Below are positions 1 to 5,864 of a stretch of 6,900 nt of DNA, piece by piece. Within the stretch, counting starts at the first letter, position 1; each line of letters starts with the position of its first letter. A program made the position numbers and the translations under genes. Below the pieces are notes generated by a model. It searched no databases and was not told the DNA's origin. It saw nothing but the letters and a program-made list of their open reading frames with translations. The DNA is from RGIG8775 sp045660295 (GTDB lineage Bacteria > Bacillota > Clostridia > Oscillospirales > CAG-272): contig JAZRDN010000051.1 of the NCBI GenBank assembly GCA_045660295.1, positions 1 through 6,900 on the forward strand, written 5' to 3'.

Positions 1-83
1 AAAAATTCAAGATTAAGGCAGGAGCTTAAAAGAATTGTAACTGATACTAATAAAACAAGGGTGTTAATAATTTTTCTGTTCAT
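1..83 (-). CDS. Lipoprotein, N-terminal fragment (gene runs off the left edge)
   Basis: Reading the minus strand from an ATG at 83-81 gives 27 complete codons before the window ends. The peptide begins MNRK, continues with a hydrophobic stretch (about residues 5-19, including LVLLVSVTILL) and then L-S-S-C with Cys at residue 22. That is a classic lipobox, so the product should be exported by Sec, lipidated on Cys22 after cleavage by signal peptidase II, and anchored outside the cytoplasmic membrane. The start is well supported: GGAGG at 89-93 (complement) lies 5 nt upstream, and no other start fits. The mature protein is outside the window, so its function cannot be given. Many lipoproteins of this kind are solute-binding proteins of ABC transporters, but nothing here proves that. 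The gene is preceded by a structured leader with a terminator, so its expression is probably controlled by attenuation. Confidence 0.8.
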   Translation of the reverse strand, partial: MNRKIINTLVLLVSVTILLSSCLNLEF

Positions 84-99
84 AAAATCCTCCAAAAAT

Positions 100-125
100 A
101 AAAAAGTGCGCCCCGAGAGACGCAC
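100..125 (-). terminator. Intrinsic terminator in the leader of the lipoprotein gene
   Basis: On the minus strand, positions 125-106 read GTGCGTCTCTCGGGGCGCAC. This folds into an 8-bp stem (five Watson-Crick pairs at the base, then U-G, C-G and U-G) with a CUCG loop. Six U residues follow (105-100). It ends only 6 nt before the GGAGG of the downstream gene and lies after that gene's promoter, so it is an attenuator rather than the end of another gene. Its 5' arm also pairs with an upstream segment (antiterminator, 116-142). Confidence 0.8.
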
Positions 126-142
126 CGAAAAAGTGCCTCTCT
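116..142 (-). promoter_or_regulatory. Antiterminator-like hairpin overlapping the terminator
   Basis: On the minus strand, AGAGAGGCAC (142-133) can pair with GTGCGTCTCT (125-116), giving nine base pairs with one G-G mismatch and a 7-nt loop rich in U. The 3' arm of this hairpin is the 5' arm and loop of the terminator, so the two structures exclude each other. This is the usual arrangement of a transcription-attenuation switch. Which form is favoured, and by which signal, cannot be read from the sequence. Confidence 0.65.
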
Positions 143-283
143 GTAAGGTTGCTACACAATACATTTTTTCAGCGTCATAGGATGCAGAAAAAGAGAAAAC
201 ACCTTTTACCGGATTATTTCCTCATGACGCCGAAAAATATTCGATTTTAAAATTTTACAAAAATGTATTGATGTAGCGCTCTA

Positions 284-312
284 ATTATATCACACAAAAA
301 ATTTTTTGTCAA
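284..312 (-). promoter_or_regulatory. Perfect consensus housekeeping promoter for the lipoprotein leader
   Basis: On the minus strand TTGACA (312-307) and TATAAT (289-284) are separated by exactly 17 bp, the ideal arrangement for the main sigma factor. The expected start is near 277, exactly where the basal stem of the leader begins. The spacer contains A6T6, part of a 16-bp perfect palindrome (294-309). A promoter this strong with a terminator downstream fits control by attenuation rather than by weak initiation. Confidence 0.85.
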
Positions 313-332
313 TAAGCAGCTAATTTATTATT

Positions 333-511
333 TAGCGCATCGTTAGCCTTCCCCAGCGGGGAAGGTGTCACCGAAGGTGACGGATGAGGAGAACAGACCT
401 GTAGGGTCTGCGTCGCCGCAGGTGATGAAAAAGTTAGTTGTACGCATCGTTTCTCCTCATCCACCACTGCGTGGTCCCCCTTCCCCGCTGGGGAAGGCTA
501 ATGGAGCGTTA
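333..511. repeat. MITE-like inverted repeat with GC-rich palindromic arms
   Basis: The two ends are inverted copies. TTAGCC plus CCCCAGCGGGGAAGG-type sequence at 343-365 is repeated exactly in reverse complement at 479-501 (23 of 23 bases), and GGATGAGGAGAA at 382-393 is repeated in reverse complement at 451-462. Between these blocks each arm has 16 nt forming a small hairpin: GTCACC-GAA-GGTGAC on the left (367-381), ACCAC-TGC-GTGGT on the right (463-475). A weaker match (12 of 16) extends the ends to 333 and 511. The core CCTTCCCCAGCGGGGAAGG is itself a palindrome. The centre holds another hairpin, CAGACC/GGTCTG (394-410). No transposase or convincing reading frame is present, and I found no clear target-site duplication. 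It may be a non-autonomous mobile element or a dispersed extragenic palindrome of the kind common in gut clostridia; copy number cannot be judged here. Confidence 0.75.
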
Positions 512-631
512 GGGGAAGGGGTCCCCAACTCTTGCGGGAGCTATTCTTTTGTCGGTGTACTAAACGCCCCAAGCAGTTTGCACAAACAAACGACAGAGGC
601 ACAGACACAAACCAATAACCCCTAAAGAAAA
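512..631. other. Non-coding spacer between the inverted repeat and the pyr promoter region
   Basis: I see no gene with a plausible start and ribosome binding site here, and no strong promoter. The only structure is short GC-rich palindromic patches next to the repeat, such as GGGG/CCCC at 512-526 and CTC/GAG around 529-540. Base composition is higher in G and C than the AT-rich sequence on either side of the divergent region, so it may belong to the same inserted repetitive material. Confidence 0.4.
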
Positions 632-667
632 GTTTTTGCCCCGCTTTTTTCAAAAAGCGGGAAAAAC
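632..667. repeat. Strong inverted repeat (hairpin) upstream of the pyr promoter
   Basis: CCCGCTTTTT (640-649) and AAAAAGCGGG (652-661) form a perfect 10-bp stem with a 2-nt spacer. GTTTTT (632-637) pairs further with AAAAAC (662-667) after a 2-nt bulge, giving about 16 pairs. No T-tract follows on the + strand and no gene would end here on either strand, so a terminator role is doubtful. It ends 24 bp before the -35 box of the pyr promoter. It could be a repeat remnant, an insulating structure or a protein-binding site. Confidence 0.6.
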
Positions 668-691
668 CACGCAAAAACTAACTTATACATA

Positions 692-720
692 TTGACTTTT
701 TTCTTTGATTGTGGTAAAAT
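692..720 (+). promoter_or_regulatory. Promoter of the pyr operon
   Basis: TTGACT (692-697) and TAAAAT (715-720) are separated by 17 bp, and TGG directly before the -10 box (712-714) supplies an extended -10 motif. The expected transcription start is about 727, leaving a purine-rich leader of about 28 nt before the pyrC start codon. That leader has no hairpin, no terminator and no PyrR-type binding element, so any control at this promoter should act on initiation. Confidence 0.75.
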
Positions 721-754
721 AATATGAGAAAAACAAGAGAGAAAGGTCAGGACT

Positions 755-1933
755 ATGAAGGTTATTTTTTCGGGAGCTACGGCTTACAGCAGAGAGAAAA
801 GAACATTTGTCAAGGGTGTGGATATGACAGCTATGACTGTTTCTTCTCTTATTTCCGCTGAAATAGACAGCTCTAACTATCATATTTTGCCCGGATTCGC
901 TGATGTGCATGTGCATTTTCGTGAACCGGGCTTTTCTTACAAGGAGACGATAAAGACGGGAAGCATGGCGGCGGCTCACGGTGGCTACACCACGGTGTGC
1001 ACCATGCCAAACCTTGCACCCACTCCCGACAGTCTTGAAAATCTCAAGCTCCAGCTTGACATCATCGAGCGCGACTCGGTCATAAGAACGATTCCCTTCG
1101 GCACGATAACGAGGGGCGAGAGTGGCAGGGAGCTTTCGGATATCGAGGCTATGGCGCCCTTCGTTTGCGGATACTCGGACGACGGACGGGGCGTTGACGA
1201 CACCGCGCTTATGCGCGAGGCTATGCAGAGGGCAAAGGCTCTGGGCAAGATAATCTCGGCGCATTGCGAGGACGGCACACAGGTAAAGGACTCTCCCGAG
1301 GCTGAGTGGAAGGAGATAGAGCGAGACATCAAGCTGGCGGACGAGACGGGGGTAAAGCTCCACATCTGCCACATATCGACAAAGGAGAGCGTTTCGCTTA
1401 TCCGCGACGCGAAAAAGAGCGGAGTGGACATCACCTGCGAGACAGGGCCTCATTACCTTATGTTCTCAAGGCTTCACGAGCGTGACGACGGGCGCTTCAG
1501 ATTCAACCCGCCGCTTCGCGAGGAGGCTGACAGGCTGGCGCTTGTCGAGGGAATGGTTGACGGCACTGTGGATATGATAGCCACAGACCACGCGCCCCAC
1601 TCGGCAGAGGAGAAGTCAAAGGGGCTTAAGAGCATGAACGGCATCGTGGGACTTGAAACTGCGTTTTCCGTGATGTATACAGAATTTGTCAAGAAGGGAA
1701 TAATAACCCTTGAAAGGCTCACCCAAATGATGGGTGTTGCGCCGTACGAGCGCTTCGGTCTTGAGCCGAACGGCTTTACGGTATGGAATCTTAACAGTGA
1801 ATATGTAATCGACCCCGCCGACTTTAAGTCGATGGGCCGCTGTACACCGTTTGACGGCAGATGCGTGAGCGGAAAATGTATGGCGACCGTTATGGACGGC
1901 GAGATCGTTTATATAGATAAAAGTTTAGCCTAA
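755..1933 (+). CDS. pyrC: Dihydroorotase (class I)
   Basis: Catalyses the reversible cyclisation of N-carbamoyl-L-aspartate to L-dihydroorotate in the cytoplasm, the third step of UMP synthesis. The 392-residue protein shows the amidohydrolase metal centre of class I dihydroorotases: HVH at 52-54 followed by FREPG, the bridging-Asp segment GYSDDG (139-144), His170 in SAHCED, His206 in CHIST, and Asp278 in ATDHAPH. Substrate-contacting segments FREPG, TMPN (83-86) and FNPPLR (250-255) are present. Class I enzymes are usually about 425 residues; here the shortfall is at the N-terminus, where the strand preceding the barrel is compact and the familiar G-x-I-DP segment is not recognisable. The ATG at 755 is preceded by GAAAGG (741-746), 8 nt upstream, and follows the operon promoter, so it is the likely start. 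First gene of the operon; the next gene begins 24 nt after its stop. Confidence 0.95.
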   Translation: MKVIFSGATAYSREKRTFVKGVDMTAMTVSSLISAEIDSSNYHILPGFADVHVHFREPGFSYKETIKTGSMAAAHGGYTTVCTMPNLAPTPDSLENLKLQLDIIERDSVIRTIPFGTITRGESGRELSDIEAMAPFVCGYSDDGRGVDDTALMREAMQRAKALGKIISAHCEDGTQVKDSPEAEWKEIERDIKLADETGVKLHICHISTKESVSLIRDAKKSGVDITCETGPHYLMFSRLHERDDGRFRFNPPLREEADRLALVEGMVDGTVDMIATDHAPHSAEEKSKGLKSMNGIVGLETAFSVMYTEFVKKGIITLERLTQMMGVAPYERFGLEPNGFTVWNLNSEYVIDPADFKSMGRCTPFDGRCVSGKCMATVMDGEIVYIDKSLA

Positions 1934-1957
1934 AAAATATGCGGAGGATATGAAAGT

Positions 1958-4900
1958 ATGGCAAAAAGAACAGACATTAAAAGAGTAATGATAATCGGTT
2001 CGGGACCTATCGTTATAGGACAGGCTGCCGAATTCGACTACGCGGGAACGCAGGCGTGCCTTGCGCTTAAGGAGGAGGGCTATGAGGTCATTCTCGTAAA
2101 CTCCAACCCCGCAACCATTATGACCGACACCACAATAGCGGACAAGGTCTACATGGAGCCCCTTACACTTGAATACATCGCTAAGATAATCAGATACGAG
2201 CGCCCCGACGCTATCGTGCCCGGTACCGGCGGACAGACGGGTCTTAACATGGCGATGCTGCTTGAAAAGAAGGGAGTTCTCAAGGAGAGCGGAGTAGAGC
2301 TTCTCGGAACTTCCAGCGAAAGTATCGAAAGAGCCGAGGACAGAGAGCTTTTCAAGGAGCTTTGTGAGTCTATAGGCGAGCCTGTTATCCCCTCGGAGAT
2401 AGCAAACACCCTTGACGAGGCTATCAGCGCGGCAGAGAATATCGGATACCCTGTTGTGCTTCGTCCCGCGTTTACCCTTGGCGGTACGGGCGGCGGCTTT
2501 GCGTACAACAGAGAAGAGCTTATCGAGGTGGCGACGAATGCCCTTGAGGCTTCTCCCGTTAATCAGGTTCTCGTTGAGCGCAGCGTAAAGGGCTTTAAGG
2601 AAATAGAATTTGAGGTAATGCGTGACAGCGCCGACAACGCCATCACCATTTGCGGCATGGAGAACATCGACCCCGTAGGCGTTCACACGGGTGACAGTAT
2701 CGTTGTCGCGCCCATTATGACGCTTAACGACCACGACCTCAAGATGCTTAACGACAGCGCAATCAAGCTCATCAGAGAGCTTAAGATAGAGGGCGGCTGT
2801 AACGTACAGTTCGCGCTGAACCCCAACTCCTCGGAATACTACCTCATCGAGGTAAACCCCAGAGTTTCCAGAAGCTCCGCGCTTGCTTCCAAGGCGTCGG
2901 GATATCCTATCGCGAGAGTTACCGCCAAGATAGCGCTTGGTATGACTCTTGACGAAATCGAGGTTGCGGGCACAAAGGCGTCCTTTGAGCCTTACCTTGA
3001 CTACGTTGTGGCTAAGTTCCCCAGATTCCCCTTCGACAAGTTCACCTCTGTTCCCAACAAGCTGGGCACACAGATGAAGGCTACGGGTGAGAGCATGGGT
3101 ATCGGCTCCAATCTCGAGGAGTGCCTGCTTAAGTCGGCGCGCTCGCTGGAGATAGGCGTTTGCCACCTTCACATGAACAAATTCAACGACTATACCGACG
3201 AGCAGGCTTACGCCTACATCGAGGAGTTCCACGACGATAACATCTTCGCTATCGCCGAGCTTCTTCGCCGCGGAGCTACCGTCGCTAAGGTTGCCGAAAT
3301 TACAAAGATAACCCCCTTCTTCCTCGAGTCTGTAAAGAAGATTACCGACATGGAAGCAAAGCTCGCCGCAAACAAGGGCGACGCAGAGCTGCTTCGCGAG
3401 GCAAAGAAGATGGGCTTTGCCGACAAGTATATCGCCAAGCTCTGGAAGTGCGGTGAGCTTGAGGTGGTTGACACCAGAAAGCAGAACGGCATAGTTCCCG
3501 CCTTCAGAATGGTAGATACCGCCCACGTCGGCGCGTATATTCCTTACTTCTACTCCTCTTATGAGGGCAAGAACGACTCTATCCACACCGACCGCAAGAA
3601 GGTGGTCGTGCTTGGCGCTGGTCCTATCCGTATCGGTCAGGGCGTAGAGTTCGACTACTCCACCGTTCACGCGGTAAACACTATCCGCCGCTGCGGTTAC
3701 GAGGCAATTATCATCAACAACAACCCCGAGACGGTTTCCACCGACTACACCTGCTCGGACAAGCTCTACTTTGAGCCTCTCACTGTTGAGGACGTTATGA
3801 ACGTTATCGACTTTGAAAAGCCCGACGGAGTTATCGCTTCGCTTGGCGGTCAGACGGCTATCAACCTTGCCGCTCCCCTTGCCGAGAGAGGCGTAAAGAT
3901 AATCGGTACAGACTGCGAGGCTATCGACAGAGCAGAGAACAGAGATACCTTTGAAAAGATTCTTGAAAAGTACGAGATTCCTCAGCCCAAGGGACAGGCG
4001 GTTACAAAGATTGAGGACGGCGTAAGAGTTGCCGCCGAGATAGGCTACCCTGTGCTTGTTCGTCCCAGCTTCGTGCTTGGCGGCCGCGCGATGCAGCTTG
4101 TAGGTAACGAGCAGCAGCTTCGCCACTATCTCCGCACCGCGGTTGAGATAGACGAGGACAAGCCCGTGCTTGTTGACCACTATATTCAGGGTAAAGAGGT
4201 CGAGGTTGACGCTATCTGCGACGGACACGACGTGTTCGTGGCGGGTATCATGGAGCTTGTTGAGCGTACGGGCGTGCACTCGGGCGACTCTATAAGCGTT
4301 TACCCCTCGTTCAGCATTTCGGATAAGGTAAAGGGCAAGATACTTCAGTACTCCAAGATGCTTGGTCTTGGTATCGGCATCATAGGTCTGTTTAATATCC
4401 AGTTCATCGTTGACAAGAACGACGACGTTTATATTATCGAGGTAAATCCCCGTTCGTCAAGAACAGTGCCCTTCCTCTCCAAGTCCACGGGCTTCTCGCT
4501 TGCCGATATCGCTACCGAGGTAATTCTCGGCAAGTCACTCAAGGAGCTTGGAATATTCACCATCTACCCCGATGAAAAGAAGAGATGGTACTGCAAGGTG
4601 CCCGTGTTCTCCCACAAGAAGATAAACGGCATCGACGCTTACCTTTCTCCCGAAATGAAGTCCACGGGTGAGGCTATCGGATACGACGACGACCTTAACA
4701 GAGCCTTCTACAAGGCGCTTCAGGCATCGGGCATGGACGTAAGAAATTACGGAACTATTCTCGTGACTCTCGCGGATGCCGACAAGGCAGAGGCGCTTCC
4801 TCTGGTGCGCCGTTTCTATAACCTTGGCTTCAATATCGAGGCTACTACGGGAACCGCTAAGTTCCTTAAGGATAACGGAATAAGAACCAGAGTTCGCGAG

Positions 4901-5131
4901 AAGATAAGCAACGGCTCGCATGATATTCCCGACGCGCTTCGCCAGGGACATATCACCTACGTTATCAACACCTCGGACGTCTCCTCTACCGACCAGCAGA
5001 AGGACGGCTACGAGATAAGAACTCTCGCGGTGGAGACAAACACAACCTGCTTCACCTCGCTTGATACCGTGCGCGCTCTGCTTGACGTGCTTGAGGACAT
5101 TACAATCACCATTTCTACAATAGACAGCTGA
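1958..5131 (+). CDS. carB: Carbamoyl-phosphate synthase, large subunit
   Basis: Synthesises carbamoyl phosphate from bicarbonate, ammonia (channelled from glutamine by the small subunit CarA) and two ATP. The 1057 residues are close to the usual 1070. The tandem halves are clear: first pre-ATP-grasp and ATP-grasp unit with GSGPIVIGQAAEFDYAG (14-30), GGTGGG (175-180) and IEVNPRVSRSSALASK (297-312); second with GAGPIRIGQGVEFDYS (553-568), FVLGGR (705-710) and IEVNPRSSRTVPFLSK (827-842). Residues matching the E. coli carboxyphosphate site, Arg129, Arg169, Glu215 and His243, are present at the same numbers. Residues about 930-1057 form the MGS-like allosteric domain (GTAKFL at 965-970, INTS at 1003-1006). 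GGAGG (1943-1947) lies 10 nt before the ATG. An ATG at 1950 is out of frame. No carA precedes it, so the glutaminase subunit must come from elsewhere in the genome. Also called pyrAB in Bacillus. Confidence 0.98.
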   Translation: MAKRTDIKRVMIIGSGPIVIGQAAEFDYAGTQACLALKEEGYEVILVNSNPATIMTDTTIADKVYMEPLTLEYIAKIIRYERPDAIVPGTGGQTGLNMAMLLEKKGVLKESGVELLGTSSESIERAEDRELFKELCESIGEPVIPSEIANTLDEAISAAENIGYPVVLRPAFTLGGTGGGFAYNREELIEVATNALEASPVNQVLVERSVKGFKEIEFEVMRDSADNAITICGMENIDPVGVHTGDSIVVAPIMTLNDHDLKMLNDSAIKLIRELKIEGGCNVQFALNPNSSEYYLIEVNPRVSRSSALASKASGYPIARVTAKIALGMTLDEIEVAGTKASFEPYLDYVVAKFPRFPFDKFTSVPNKLGTQMKATGESMGIGSNLEECLLKSARSLEIGVCHLHMNKFNDYTDEQAYAYIEEFHDDNIFAIAELLRRGATVAKVAEITKITPFFLESVKKITDMEAKLAANKGDAELLREAKKMGFADKYIAKLWKCGELEVVDTRKQNGIVPAFRMVDTAHVGAYIPYFYSSYEGKNDSIHTDRKKVVVLGAGPIRIGQGVEFDYSTVHAVNTIRRCGYEAIIINNNPETVSTDYTCSDKLYFEPLTVEDVMNVIDFEKPDGVIASLGGQTAINLAAPLAERGVKIIGTDCEAIDRAENRDTFEKILEKYEIPQPKGQAVTKIEDGVRVAAEIGYPVLVRPSFVLGGRAMQLVGNEQQLRHYLRTAVEIDEDKPVLVDHYIQGKEVEVDAICDGHDVFVAGIMELVERTGVHSGDSISVYPSFSISDKVKGKILQYSKMLGLGIGIIGLFNIQFIVDKNDDVYIIEVNPRSSRTVPFLSKSTGFSLADIATEVILGKSLKELGIFTIYPDEKKRWYCKVPVFSHKKINGIDAYLSPEMKSTGEAIGYDDDLNRAFYKALQASGMDVRNYGTILVTLADADKAEALPLVRRFYNLGFNIEATTGTAKFLKDNGIRTRVREKISNGSHDIPDALRQGHITYVINTSDVSSTDQQKDGYEIRTLAVETNTTCFTSLDTVRALLDVLEDITITISTIDS

Positions 5132-5132
5132 T

Positions 5133-5864
5133 ATGAGAGATATAATTTTTGAGGTAATAAGTAACAAAAAAATCGCCAAGAACACCTACGAGTGTGTTCT
5201 CGCGGGCGACATAGCGGACATCACCGCTTCGGGACAGTTCGTAAATATTAAGCTCGACGGCTTTTATCTTCGCAGACCGATATCGGTCTGCGACGCCGAG
5301 GGCGGCAGGCTCACGCTTATCTATAAGGCAGTGGGCAAGGGAACGGCTAAAATGGCACAGATGACAGGCGGCGAAAAGCTCGCCGTGCTGACGGGTCTGG
5401 GCAACGGCTACGACCTTAAGCTGTCGGGCGACAAGCCCCTGCTTATCGGCGGCGGAGCGGGCGTTCCCCCTATGTACATGCTTTGCAAGAAGCTTATCGC
5501 CGAGGGCAAAAAGCCCACGGTCATACTCGGCTTTGGCGGCGCGGACGAAATATTCTATAAGGACGAGTTCGAGGCGCTGGGCGCAAAGACGCTGGTGACT
5601 ACCGTTGACGGAAGCGCGGGCATCAAGGGCTTTGTTACCGACGCTATGGAGGGGCTTGATTACAGCTACTTCTATACCTGCGGTCCTGAGCCTATGCTTA
5701 AGGCAATCTACGACAAGAGCACCACATCGGGTCAGTTCAGCTTTGAGGAAAGAATGGGCTGCGGCTTCGGCGCTTGCATGGGCTGCTCCTGCAAGACAAA
5801 GTACGGCAATAAGCGCATCTGCAAGGACGGACCTGTGCTTGTAAAGGAGGAGATAATATGGTAA
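5133..5864 (+). CDS. pyrK: Dihydroorotate dehydrogenase B, electron transfer subunit
   Basis: Partner of PyrDB in the cytoplasmic heterotetramer that oxidises dihydroorotate with NAD+. PyrK carries FAD and a [2Fe-2S] cluster and passes electrons from the FMN of PyrD to NAD+. The 243-residue protein belongs to the ferredoxin-reductase family: FAD-binding RRPIS (47-51), flavin phosphate-contact region KAVGKGT (65-71), LTGLGNGYDL (86-95), the nucleotide-binding LIGGGAGVPP (104-113), and YTCGPEPMLKA (181-191). The C-terminal cluster ligands are Cys210, Cys215, Cys218 and probably Cys230, within EERMGCGFGACMGCSC and RICKDGPV; Cys220 is an extra cysteine. The ATG lies 1 nt after the carB stop and has no recognisable Shine-Dalgarno sequence, which suggests translational coupling to carB. 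Its end overlaps pyrD by 7 nt. Confidence 0.95.
   Translation: MRDIIFEVISNKKIAKNTYECVLAGDIADITASGQFVNIKLDGFYLRRPISVCDAEGGRLTLIYKAVGKGTAKMAQMTGGEKLAVLTGLGNGYDLKLSGDKPLLIGGGAGVPPMYMLCKKLIAEGKKPTVILGFGGADEIFYKDEFEALGAKTLVTTVDGSAGIKGFVTDAMEGLDYSYFYTCGPEPMLKAIYDKSTTSGQFSFEERMGCGFGACMGCSCKTKYGNKRICKDGPVLVKEEIIW
5843..5850 (+). promoter_or_regulatory. Strong ribosome binding site of pyrD inside pyrK
   Basis: AAAGGAGG lies within the last codons of pyrK, 7 nt before the pyrD ATG at 5858. It fixes the pyrD start and explains the 7-nt overlap: ribosomes can load on pyrD independently of termination in pyrK. Confidence 0.85.

Larger units (their letters stand above)
100..277 (-). ncRNA. Structured 5' leader RNA, candidate riboswitch or attenuator of unknown class
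   Basis: The predicted transcript begins at about 277 and its first bases form a long basal stem: 277-259 pairs with 169-151, 18 base pairs with a single bulged base (271). Inside it, 232-224 pairs with 178-170 (nine pairs including one U-G), probably continued by AGGA (222-219) with UCCU (182-179) after a bulged G. The closed loop is about 36 nt and contains AAUCCGGUAAAAGGU. Between the two stems the 5' side carries a 26-nt AU-rich insert (258-233) while the 3' side has none. Downstream come 8 nt, the antiterminator-like hairpin and the terminator. I compared it by eye with the conserved cores I know for TPP, FMN, SAM, lysine, cobalamin, glycine, purine, c-di-GMP, c-di-AMP, ZTP, guanidine, fluoride and T-box RNAs and found no match. 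The structure is seen in the sequence; the sensing role is inference. Confidence 0.6.

Noticed and set aside
100..160. T-box leader
   Set aside because: The terminator resembles those of T-box RNAs, but the antiterminator lacks the UGGN bulge and ACCGCG-type conserved segment needed to read a tRNA end, and no specifier stem is recognisable.
179..223. Cobalamin riboswitch, suggested by AAUCCGGU in the loop
   Set aside because: The conserved CCGC-ACUG core and the rest of the B12 box are missing, and the stem order does not fit.
333..511. CRISPR array
   Set aside because: The repeated blocks are inverted, not direct, occur only twice and do not flank regular spacers.
365..625. An 86-codon open frame on the + strand in the divergent region
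   Set aside because: It runs through the inverted repeat, starts within a hairpin arm without a ribosome binding site and has low-complexity, repeat-derived sequence.
632..667. Attenuator for the pyr operon
   Set aside because: The hairpin lies upstream of the best promoter, so it would not be in the pyr transcript, and no U-tract follows it.
1950..1952. Alternative ATG start for carB
   Set aside because: It is out of frame with carB (8 nt offset) and only 2 nt from the GGAGG; the ATG at 1958 opens the conserved N-terminus.
1925..4279. A 784-codon open frame on the minus strand opposite carB
   Set aside because: It lies antisense to a fully conserved carB frame, has no recognisable family motifs and a composition typical of a mirror frame created by codon bias. 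The same holds for the minus-strand frames opposite pyrC (683-1453), pyrK (5115-5870) and pyrD.
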